Shown: positions 49,401-62,265 of the stretch, piece by piece
How positions within the stretch are numbered: position 1 is the first letter of the stretch
How the letters are laid out: each line of letters starts with the position of its first letter
Source of the DNA: Coffea arabica
Lineage: Eukaryota > Streptophyta > Magnoliopsida > Gentianales > Rubiaceae
Length of the DNA: 64,000 nt
Direction of reading: 5' to 3'
NCBI RefSeq assembly: GCF_036785885.1
Contig: NC_092320.1
Coordinates: 20,523,557-20,587,556, forward strand
Made by a program: the position numbers and the translations under genes
Notes under the pieces: model-generated
Seen by the model: only the letters and a program-made list of their open reading frames with translations
What the model was told of the DNA's origin: nothing
Database searches by the model: none

Positions 49401-52400
49401 TCAGTATAGAGACCTGAAATTGAAGAATTATAATTATAGTTGCTCATATTTCTTGTGCAGGCACAAGCTTTGGCAGATCCATTTGCTTATGAATCTTATA
49501 TAGAGAGACGGAAAAAAGAAAAGCTGGAAGCTGAACGTGCCTCAAGAATTACGGTCAGTTTCATGCCTGAACTTGTTGATTAATTTACATTTTCATCTTG
49601 TTTCTTTTTGGCAAACCTCTAAAATATGTTTGGTATTGTAGTTTTGACCAAATTTGGTTATAATGGATTAGTAAGATTGACTAGTTAAATCCATTCGAAG
49701 TTTAAGACATCAACGCTGATTAAAGATATCTTCCAGCCTTGCATATTCCATTGTTTGTTTCAGGTTTGTGTTTGAGCTGATACAGCCTGCTAAGACCAAT
49801 AGCATTTTGAGTGTGACCATGTTTGGTTAGCTAACCACTGAACTAGAGTGATAATTTAAGAAAAACATTTTTGTTTCTGTACCAACTCATGGTACAAATG
49901 CAAGGAAAATTGGTGAATCAACAGATTTTGTTATCCAAAACACCCTCAATGTTTTCTGTATGGTTAAATGACGTCACTATCTGCAGGATGATAGTCAGTT
50001 TGCATTTGCATGGTATTCTTTCAAGATATAAGAAGAATTGTCTTATTTTGGATACAAAAAACATCCATAGATGAAGGCTGATTGTTTCTAGAGAGTAATC
50101 AATAATAATCTATAAATGACATAGAAGAGATATTTGAATTCATTTGCATAGTAGTTAACTTCATAACCTGAATACATGAGGAAACTATCAAGTGCAATGT
50201 GTGGTTTACCTTCTTTGAATAGCATTTTATAGGACTCCTTGTTTTCACAAATACATGAAGTTGATATCTTGCGGGCATTTTGTTTCTGGTTTCATTCTGC
50301 TGGGGTCAAATAATAGCACGGAACAAAGGGAAAAAATCACTTTGATACCCGGTGTCCTTTCAATAAATATGAACTCTCAATTATATGTAGTATAGGTAAA
50401 TCTGATGTTCTTTCAAAAGTAAAGGGACTTTTGACATGTTGGGCAGTTATTGGTGAATGGTGATGTAGCGGATTGATCTAATTATTATTCCATATTCATT
50501 TTATTTATTTGCTGATCTCAGTTGTATACACAAGCAATTTGTCCGGTCTACATTCTCTCATATCTGTAGACATCATGCTTACATGCTTATGCTACTTGAT
50601 GTTATCTATAACTCTTCCTTCTTAAAGAAAGAAGAAAAAGGTCATATTTGTTGATGTACTTGCCCAAGTTCATTTGGTTACGAATGCCTTTTCTAGTGGT
50701 TGATTGTTTAAAATATAGTCACTGTAAAATTAGATGATAAAAGCGCAAGTCACCTTGATCACCTAGACATACTTCTTCCAAATTTAGGCTCCCGACACCC
50801 CCCCCCCCCCAACAACCCAAAAACCAAAAAAAAAAAATAGGGCTATACTAACCAAATTCAAAGTTATCCTGGTAGCCAATAAGGGAGGACCTAAATTACA
50901 CATAATATGTCTATGCACGGATCTTTTCACCTATGTTGTTGTGCTTGTACAAACGTTTGCACTTTGTTGTAACATAAGAGTGAAACTATAATTGCTTGTA
51001 CTTGAAACTTGCTGCTTGATAGAATAGTACTAAGATTGGTAAAACTATAGCACCATGCGTTTTTGTGTTGAAGGGTTGTGATGTCATTGCTTCTTGAAAT
51101 GTATGACTTTGAGATATTTTATGCTCTAGTGTCAGAAACTTGTTATTTGGTATTTCTTAATCTTTGTGTGTTCGTCTTTCTGCAGATCAAGAGAAAGTTG
51201 CCAAAAGTTAACCGTGGTCTTGCAGCTCGACTTCTTGAAGATGAAGATGCTGAGAATGAAGGGAGAGACATTGATAATGGTGATACTAAGAAAATATCCA
51301 AGAAAAAGAAAGGACTAACCAGTGAGGTCATGAAGGATGACCGATTTGCCGCAATGTTTGAAAACAAGGTAATTTTACACTTCTTTTTATTTGATTGATG
51401 TCTCTTTAGTAATCTAAAGGTATCTCACACATGACAATGCACTCTTCTGAAACTAAACTTTGAATGTTGTGGAGGGGAAATATGGCACCTTGCATGAAAT
51501 TGTTTGAAAGTCGTGCTAACCATTGTTTACTTTTTTTTCCTTTGAGATGCTCAAGAAGCGCCAAGAATTTGTATACTAAAAATTGGAGCAATAAGAACCT
51601 TCATGGTCGTTGTTATATGGTTTGTTGGGAAATATTTTATGTAATTAAATAAACCTACATGAAGAGTAATGCTGGAAATCTAATTGGATCTTAATTATTA
51701 GTTTATTCAGATAATTTCTAATAGTTGGGATAGTTATTTGCTTATAAGTGGTAGTTTGTAATTGTCAGTTTAGTTTAGGAATGCCATGGACATGTATGAT
51801 TTTGTTGCTCTTTCATGCATTTCTTTATATTGTTTAGCTGCCTGTAGTTAAATTGGTAATTAGGGCCGCTCCTATGTTGCCTGCTTTTGATTAATGTCGT
51901 CTATTGATTCTTATAGGACTTTGAGATTGACGAGTTTTCACAAGAATATTTGGCTTTCCACCCAATAGCATCCACGAAGCAACCATCTTTGGTCGAGGAG
52001 CATTTTGAGCCTGCAATGGAAGATGAAGACCTTGATGCAGATGATTCAGATGTATCGGCAGCCGGCCAATCTTCTGACAATGAGGATGCTGGTGGTAGAA
52101 AGAAATCACGAGTTCCTAGGTGAGTCTTGAGTTTATTTTTTGTCCATACTTTCATCAGTGAAGAAAAATGCATCTCTTTCTTGGTTATGTATCCAATTCT
52201 GCACTATATAGTACATGAATACTTTGATATGGAAATACTTATGCTAGACTAGACATCAGTCTTCATAATTAGAGATGTAGTAACTAGGCTGATTTGGCTT
52301 GGAGAACTCATGGACGTAGTTGCCTGCTAAAACATGAAATGGGCGACTCTTTCTGTTTAATTCTTATCCCTTTATGTGAATACTCAGGTTGTACGAGGTG

Positions 52401-52724
52401 AAGGATGAGCGACACGCAGAAGCCTTCTCAAATAGCAGATCATTAGCAAAGGAGGACTATCTTTCATTAGGAGAAAGGGCTGCAGCTATGGCAAATATAT
52501 CAAGAGATGCTAGTGGTGTTAAGGTGGGAGCAGGAGGGTCCCGTGAAATATCCTTTATTTCCAGAAGCAAAGCAAAGTACAAAGAATATGATGAGGACGA
52601 GGAGAGACTGCCTCAGAAGAGGAGAGGAGTCCAATCTTTGAAACTGAAACCAGATAGATCAAGTTTTCGAGGCCGTGGGAGGGGAGGAAGTCGTGGAAGA
52701 GGCAGAGGAAGGGGTCACAGGTGA
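40426..52724 (+). CDS. NOL10: Nucleolar WD40 protein NOL10/Enp2 (SSU processome)
   Basis: Sixteen exons join in frame to 691 residues: 40426-40561, 40971-41069, 41181-41272, 42505-42605, 43704-43794, 45333-45391, 45568-45688, 46564-46632, 47666-47718, 47835-47943, 48793-48963, 49066-49224, 49461-49553, 51186-51368, 51917-52119 and 52388-52724. Human NOL10 and yeast Enp2 are close to this length. It is a nucleolar component of the 90S pre-ribosome acting in early 18S processing. The start VKMYTVTGQ is family-typical. The middle forms a WD40 propeller (ADKHIVRIWDPET, VACGGEDGAVECFD). A NUC153 segment follows (KDDRFAAMFENKDFEIDEFS), then acidic and basic stretches, and the protein ends in an RGRGRGG-type RNA-binding tail. 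Introns total about 10.2 kb; the longest (49554-51185) is 1.6 kb. Confidence 0.94.
41495..41600 (-). repeat. SINE-like remnant in NOL10 intron 3
   Basis: On the minus strand a B-box-like word AAGTTCAAATCCCCC is followed by GC-richer sequence and then an A-rich tail (T-run at about 41479-41500 on the plus strand). The 5' A box is weak, and no target duplication was found. Confidence 0.4.
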
Positions 52725-54065
52725 ACTGAAAGTTTAATTATGTAACCGTGTGTACACTGTATACTTCTTGTCGGCCTCTTTGCTCAAGCACACTGGAGGG
52801 GTACAGCATTGACAAAGTTAACGACTAGAAGAGCAAATTTTGCTGCTCTGTTGCTCACGACGAAGTTTTGCAGTTTTCAGGGGCACACATCCTTCAATCA
52901 TCTATTTTGAAGGCGTATTAGGAGGGTACTTAGTGGAGAAGGCGGCTCTTTATGTCCACCTTTTATAGTTCAATTCCCTGGAAGAGGAATTCATTTTTGG
53001 TTCAATAGGTCTGATGCTTTTCTGGTGACTTAAACCTTGATACGTTAGATCAAATGCATGAGATCATTCGCCTCTCTTTACTACTTGATCTAAGCATCAA
53101 TTTTGGGTAAAATTAAACTGGTGCAGAGGGAGAATAGTGGAGGTAAGGAGCTCGGCGAATTCTTGTGCAAAGTTGAAATAGAGTTTGTATGGAAGGTTTA
53201 AGTTCTTAGAAAGAAAATGGATGACGCTAACATAAAATTTGCTGCATTTTTCTTGCGGTGTTACCCTTTAATTTGTTTGTGTACTTATTTATTTTGTTTG
53301 TGTGTGGTTATAAAAGCTGAATGGATAGTGCTTGATATCCCATGTTACAGATTTTGACAAGTTATTCAACTGTGGTTTACTGGCCTTGACGGTTTGATTG
53401 ATGGTAGCAGGCCAGGGTGAAACTTCAAAGTGGAAAAAAAAGAAGAGGCACCAATAAAGTTTCATGTTACCGTTTGGAAAAAAATAAAATAAAAAAAATA
53501 AAGTTTCTGACATTTATGGGATGATAATAACCGCATGTAGCAAGGAAAGGAGAGAAATTTAAGCTTTCCTCCTCTTCAAGAAATTGAGTTTTAGTAAATT
53601 ATTTTACCCTACAAGGGGAATCACAAAACAAAGAAGCATCCAAAAGTGGAACGGAACCATCCATGGCCAGGCAAAACTCTACCCAAGGCAAGTAATGGGC
53701 GGCCAATTTCAACTTTTCTGTATTTTCCTAATCAACCAATTAGGCCATGGGTTCACAATTTAGCTGGCTGGCTTGGTAGCGCCTGAAACGCCATTTGAAT
53801 CTGCAAAATCTTTTGAACTTGCTTTAGTAAAGCAATCTCCAAGATGATATATTAGAAAACTGAGCTGCTTTGCAATTTTCAATTAGCTGCAGCAGTACTA
53901 CCAGATTGTTGAGTGTCATAACATCAAAATTTGCCTTAATCCAATCTCCAGGTGGTAATCTGTCAATGGTGGCTTTTCGCAGGTTCGTGAATTTGCACTT
54001 TGATGGTGGATGATCTGCTGTTATGCCTCGCGTATGGTATTGTTACTGCCTAGGAAAAATAAAAA
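52725..54065. other. 3' flank of NOL10
   Basis: The first few hundred bases are probably NOL10 3' UTR. No other gene or RNA is seen, and the short minus-strand frame at 53289-53513 is not supported. Confidence 0.4.
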
Positions 54066-54592
54066 GGGACAATATCAGAAACTTCTCCTGAGGTTTCTCT
54101 TAATATCACTTAACGCCCTTAAGGTTTTGAAAATATCACTTGCCTTCTCTAGGATATGATTTTTTTTTTTGTTTATTGTACGTTGACTTTTATAATGATT
54201 TAGTATGATTTAAAGGTTTGGCTCATAGGTTGAAAAAAATGAAGGTTCATAAGAAGTCAATTTGAAGTATATAGAGTTGAATCAACGCTAGTATATTTCT
54301 TTGTAAATATACTTTTAATTTTTTTTTCAAATTTATATTTTTATGGATTATAATTTTGCGATATGGTGGTATAATTAGAGATTTTTTTTAGGTGATTTTT
54401 TTTTTCTTTTTGGAGTAAACAAAATGGCTTAGGAGTTTTTTATTTAGCAAAATGAGCAAAAGGGTAGTCTGGAATTTTTATAAATTTTATAACACAAATA
54501 ACAAAAGTAAGAGAGGTAAATGGTATTTGTAAAACTTTAAGGGTGCTAAGTGATATTAAGAGAAACCTCAGGCAAGTTTATGATATTATCCC
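54066..54592. mobile_element. MITE with long TIRs, Mutator-type, 527 bp
   Basis: The left arm starts GGGACAATATCAGAAACTTC and the reversed right arm GGGATAATATCATAAACTTG. They keep matching through TGAGGTTTCTCTTAATATC and ACTTA for about 75 bases or more. The flanks AAATAAAAA and AAACAAAAA are a 9-bp target duplication with one mismatch, which suggests a Mutator-like origin. The A-rich flank makes this weaker evidence. The interior is AT-rich without coding capacity. Confidence 0.8.
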
Positions 54593-55430
54593 AAACAAAA
54601 ATCCTAATTTTGCCTAACAATTTCTCATAGTAACTACTCCTAGGAAAAATGAAAATCCTAATTTTTCATTTTAACGAAGTAAAAGTAATTCTCAAAACGA
54701 CAAAAAAAAAACAAAAGAGTTGTGCAGTAGATTTCTTTCTACTTTTTGGCCCCCCTCACTAGATAAGAATACTTGATTCCATACCCTTCGGCCAGGCACT
54801 TGATTGTCCGCCTAGATTCTGCTAAAGCTCCTTAAAAGATACGTGCACATTTCATGAGAACTCCGGAGACAGGTTCCAGCCTACTTGGAATTTCAAAGCT
54901 CAACACCCTTGCAAGGTAAAAGCGTAGGCATCTAGCAAAGCTAGCTAGAGTATTTGAGGATGCAAAAGAACCTAGTACACTATTAGCAGCAACTGGTTGC
55001 AGACCTCTTGTTTTCAGTACATGGAAGCAGAGGGCATAGAGGGATACCCTGAATCTATATGAAACCAAAGGATCGTACCGCATGACATATCCAGACTATC
55101 ATGGAAATTGGTCCCATGGACAAAAGCAAAAAGAAAGGCGAGAATGGGAGAACTCAGAGATGAAAATGAAACTTGAGACTCTATGCTACAAGAGCTACCA
55201 CTAGATTGCTATAAACAAAGGAAAGAATAGTATTTGCTAAACAACCATGAAATATCCGCAACATTTTAAAGGGCAAGAACTTTATTCCATTATCCAGGAT
55301 ACAAGGTATCTCAAGCCTTTAATTGTATTTCTCTACATTGCAGATCATCATAAGCAGAATTATGGGTGTCTAACTAGTTGAAATCTGTATTTAAGGCAGG
55401 ATACATAATTCATTCTGAGAAAAAAGCGGT
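54593..55430. other. 3' flank of UFM1
   Basis: This probably includes the UFM1 3' UTR. A minus-strand frame at 54832-55083 (83 codons) has no recognisable domain, and I do not annotate it. No other feature is seen. Confidence 0.35.
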
Positions 55431-57908
<2,478 letters not shown>

Positions 57909-58221
57909 CGCCTTCTCCGCCGTAAGCGACGTTGTCGTCGGGTGGTGGTTTTTGGTGTTTTTCTTGGCTTCTTTCCCTCTTCTTCCGAGCTAAAATCGTC
58001 AGTAGCCAGCCACCAAATTAAAACAAAAAAGGATCGCTTATTTATATAAATATATAAACATAAATAAGAAGTCTTTTTTTTTTTTCAAAACCATGAAAAT
58101 AAGTCGGTTCATTTATTCATGTACAATTCCTATTTCACCCCCGGAATTGCACGTACCTCAGGACAGCTTGTTTGCTTCATGTTCTGGAATTGGAATGCGA
58201 AAGGGGAATGATATATACATT
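57909..58221 (-). promoter_or_regulatory. UFM1 5' flank
   Basis: A GC-rich leader (57909-57970) lies directly upstream of the UFM1 ATG on the minus strand, followed by AT-rich DNA. No TATA box can be named with confidence. Confidence 0.35.
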
Positions 58222-58389
58222 GGTTTGTTTGGATTGAGATGATTTCAAGTAAAATAATTTATTTCATAAATTTCAATCACCTGTTTATCTTTCTAATCAC
58301 TTTTTCATCTCACATATATCACACTATAAAAAGTGCTATAATAAATATCTCAAATAAATCATCTAAATAAACTCCTATCCAAACAAACC
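58222..58389. mobile_element. Small MITE, 168 bp
   Basis: The left end GGTTTGTTTGGATTGAG and the reversed right end GGTTTGTTTGGATAGGAG share 13 terminal bases, and both continue into AGATGATTT. The core is AT-rich. The superfamily is undecided because no target duplication is clear. Confidence 0.7.
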
Positions 58390-60134
58390 ATAACCAGAGT
58401 ATGGATACCAATTGGTATCATTGTAACGACTATTTTATTATCATGCAAAATTTTTTAGAACGACAATTGAAATGCATTTTTATGTTTGTTTTTTGTTATG
58501 TTTTCTCTGTTTGTTTTTATATTGATAATTATTTAGGCGTTCTTGAACAAAAGCCACTAATTACCAATAATTACTAAATCAATATAATAGACAGCTATTT
58601 CTAATCTAGATTGTGCCCTTTAACAGTTTGATCTTAACCATTCATTTAAAAGTCAAGATCTCATCTAAATCATCAAAAGAACCTTCTTATTGCATGTACA
58701 ACTCACAACGGACATTGGATTTGAATATCACGCTATTATGATGTAATATGACCCTACGTACTAATCTTTAGATATGTCTTAGGCTCTTAGCGAACACTCG
58801 TGCAATTAAATTTGGACCATAGCTATATTATCTTCCTTTAATAGTAACAAAAAAGGAGAGGAGATAAGAATGGTGGTTGAAGGAAAACATTCAATTCAAT
58901 GTTCTCTTTGCGCGTTTTGTAATACAAAAAGAAATACTGCAAAAGATACTAAAGAAAAATACCTGGATCTTGGGGTGTGCATCTTGACTCTGTGATTCCA
59001 AAAACCTGGCAATTTGATTTGGATCCAATACGAATTAGTGGATATCCTATCTTATGGATTATATGTGGATCAGGTCACATCCGAATCAATAAATAATACG
59101 GATCAAATTCGGATATTATTTTTTGTGATCTACGGTATCTTATTCGATCCACATAGTATTTTTTATTTTTAAAATTTTTTTATATATCAAATCTAATAGT
59201 TTATAATAGTTTTATCTCTTGTTTCTTATTTTTATTTTTATGCCCTCTTTCAAAATAGGTTTTCTTTGTATATGGTTATAAGTTTTTAAACATGTTGTCA
59301 TATAATTTGTGGATAAAAAAATTGTAGATCAAATATTAAATCTTATCTTGTGAATCAAAATAAGAAAAAATATGAAAGTTAGTTTATATTGCAACAAAAA
59401 CAAAGATTAATTTCGACTTAAAACTCTTTTTTTATGATTAAAAACTCACATGTAAGTACAACAGATCACTTATATGATATTTTTAAACTCCCGTACATTT
59501 AAATTTCATTTTATCTTTGGAATTTATAGTTTTTAAAAAGAAATTTTAAGAATCAAATAGGGATTGGATATCTAGTTGATCTGAACCGCATAATGTGGAG
59601 GGCTCTTTTTCATAAAAATTTGGGGAAATGTGAATTAAAATTTTTTGGAAAAGACAACTATATTCCCAAATGTTACCCATGACCACTTTAATAAAGCAAG
59701 AGTAAGGAGATAATGTATTATTTTAGTATAGTATTTACCCACAATTCCCTCTAGATAAAAAGCAATAAAATAACTAATTTTCCATTTCCAATCACATACA
59801 ATTCCCATTGACTCCTTTTGCTCTATTTGTTTGATGGGAAAATTGTGTAAGATAGTATGTCATGAAAAAAAAGTGAAGTGAGGTAAAGGAAAAAGAAAGC
59901 TAATTTTCTTAGATATAGTTGGTTAACAAGAAAATGATGCAAGATAATACAAATTCTTGTATTTGTTTAGCCAAAAGGTCATGAAAAAATTGGCTAGTAT
60001 GTTCATTAATAGAAAATATTCAATATTGAACTTCTTCATTTCTAGTATTTAATATGTGTAAAAACACACAATAAATATAACATTTTTCATATTAGAAGGG
60101 TTCTTTACCTGAAAATTAATCACATTCTTCAACC

Positions 60135-60176
<42 letters not shown>

Positions 60177-60682
60177 CAAATATATAGATTTAAAAGAGTA
60201 GCATAAAATGTAAAAGGAAAATATTGATGTCATAAAAATTTACCAAAGTACTAATTCATTAATTGTTAAAATAAGAATAAAATGTCTAATGTCTAACTAC
60301 AAGCTGAATCTAATTTATGTAGAAGTTTATAATGGAGGAAACAGCTTAAAATGAAAGAAGCTATAAAAGAAATTTAATTAGTTAAAACTTTCACATGAAT
60401 CACTTTCCTATCAATTGCAGTAGGAAATATTTGACAAGAAAATTTTATGTGGCAGGTCTCATAAGTTCCTGACAAACTTTTATGTAATGCATCCCATAAG
60501 TTTCTTGACAAACAAGCGTTCAAAACTTAACTTGTAAGAAAGTTATTTTCCTTCACTTTCCTTCTTTTTCCCTGACAAATAAACACTGTAGTGTTTGTAC
60601 TTCTTTTTGAGTGCTTCCAACACTTTGATAAAGATACATTTCCAATCTCCTTGAATCATATTTTAGGAATACAAACAGAAAC
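58390..60682. other. AT-rich intergenic region
   Basis: No gene is seen. Words such as GGATCA, GGATAT and CGGAT cluster near 59010-59160 and 59560-59600 and may be the ends of a decayed TIR element. The TA microsatellite is at about 60140-60173. Confidence 0.4.
60140..60173. repeat. (TA)n microsatellite
   Basis: About 16 TA dinucleotides in a run. Confidence 0.9.
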
Positions 60683-61181
60683 TAATGTTGTCAATAGGGT
60701 AGCCCGCTTGAAGTCAGCTCATTTGGCCTCAAAAAAAAATTCGTTAAGCCTAAATTTTAATTAGACCGAGCAGTGCTTGGATCTATATATTAGATTCAAA
60801 TTAAACGTGAATTGAGGTTAAGTCGTACTAAACTTAGGACCGATTAAGACTTGACTTGTATGTGAGTGTATATATATATATATATAATATAATGTAATAT
60901 AATATCTATAATGTATAATTATATATAACATAAAATGCTAGTCATTTATATATAGTAATTCATAAATATAAAGTATATTATATATATATATAATTATGTA
61001 TTTAATTATGAATTGGGTCGAGCCCAATTTGAGTTCGAAACTCGTATAATAGTGTGCACTGACCTCGAGCCCTTTAATTTGAGTCCAAATCTTGAAAGTT
61101 TGAAACTCAAAAATTCGAACAATTTGTGAGCTAAGTTTAAACTTATCAAAATTGGTTCAAAAATCCCAATTGACACTCTTA
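60683..61181. mobile_element. Probable decayed hAT-like element
   Basis: The left end TAATGTTGTCAATAGGG and the reversed right end TAAGAGTGTCAATTGGG form imperfect terminal repeats around AT-rich DNA with TA microsatellites (near 60870-60886). GAGCCCAATT/TTGAGTTC-type words lie toward the right end. The 8-bp flanks do not match well. Confidence 0.5.
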
Positions 61182-61484
61182 ACCCAAAAAAAAAAAGTGC
61201 ACGAGGTTAAAATTTTGTTAAAAAATCTTTTATTTTATTTTTTACCTTTTTCATCCCCCATCAGTCTCCATGCAGTCTTTCTTTCGATAATATGTACGAG
61301 GTTAAAATTTTAAAGAAAATCTCTTTCTCTCTCTCTTTTTATTCTTTTTAACCTATTCCATTCCCTATAAGTCTCCACGCATTCTTTCTTGGCGAAAACG
61401 AGGGTCTTCTCCTATATAAATCACCAAAACGACACCATTTTGAACCCTTCTAACACTCTCTCCTTTTCTTTTGGTCAAAAAACC
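61182..61484. other. Spacer between two hAT-like elements
   Basis: Two related stretches (AGGTTAAAATTTTG...AATCT...TTTTTAACC...CAGTCTCCA near 61204-61275, and again near 61299-61378) look like a short direct duplication of about 95 bp. No gene is seen. Confidence 0.4.
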
Positions 61485-62097
61485 TAGGGGTGACAATTGG
61501 GTCCTAATCAGGTTGCGCGGGTCGGGTTGAGACCTGGATATAATAAAAAATTTGCTGACTCGATTTTGACCCGTCAACCCAAAATGGGGGTCAGAATACC
61601 TAGTCCGAACCCGAAACGGGGTCAGAATACCTGGCCTGAACCCGAAAATTTCGGGTTGGCGGGTCAACCCGAAATGATCCGAAACTTAATTTTAATTTAT
61701 TAATTTATCACTGTAATTTTTAATAAAACCAATTTCGCACAAAACTAATTACATAATCAAGTAATAAAATTTTAAATAAATAATCCCAAACTAAATCTAA
61801 AATAAATTAAACACCGTAAAAGTGTTTTATCCCAAACCAAATATAAAATAAATTAAAACAGTATAAAAGTAAAAATAATAATGTATTGTCCAAATATATA
61901 ATTTCAACTTCACACAAGTTAAATAAACGGGTTATCGGATCACCCACGAGTTGACTCGAATTCGACCCGTTTTCTTTTTGGATTCATCAGGTTCAATCCG
62001 ATTCTGACCCGAACACGCGAAACCTCAACCGAAACCCATTAATTTCATATTAGATTCATGTCGTGTTTTCAGATCATATCGAAAATTGCCAATCCAA
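61485..62097. mobile_element. Second, decayed copy of the 10376 hAT-like family
   Basis: The left end TAGGGGTGACAATTGGGTCC and long internal stretches (for example CACCGTAAAAGTGTTTTATC) match 10376-11083. About 100 bases present in the first copy near its right side are missing here. The right end is damaged (ATTGCCAATCCA for ATTGCCACCCCTA). A possible target duplication AAAAAACC lies at 61477-61484 and 62098-62105. The element ends only about 170 bases before the PPR start codon. Confidence 0.8.
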
Positions 62098-62265
62098 AAA
62101 AAACCCATTCTCGGGTTTCATAAACCCTTCCCTGGGTTTCATAAACCCTTCGCCTTCAGACGCCTGTACACTTGAGATTAAAGAAACCTTCCCTTGGGGT
62201 CGGGGCTCTGATTAACATCAAAGGCAGAGACTTGAGCCCTGTATACTGGCTTTGTGTACTAGGCT
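62098..62265 (+). promoter_or_regulatory. Short leader/promoter of the PPR gene
   Basis: These 168 bases separate the hAT-like element from the PPR ATG. They contain two copies of GGGTTTCATAAACCCTT in tandem (about 62114-62150). No TATA box is evident, so the promoter may lie within or beyond the transposon. Confidence 0.4.

Noticed and set aside
40426-52724. Intronic snoRNAs in NOL10
   Set aside because: I looked for paired C (TGATGA) and D (CTGA) boxes at the right spacing with closing stems and found none I could defend. A dedicated search would be decisive.
54832-55083. 83-codon minus-strand frame downstream of UFM1
   Set aside because: No recognisable domain, and it lies in the probable UFM1 3' region; unsupported as a gene.
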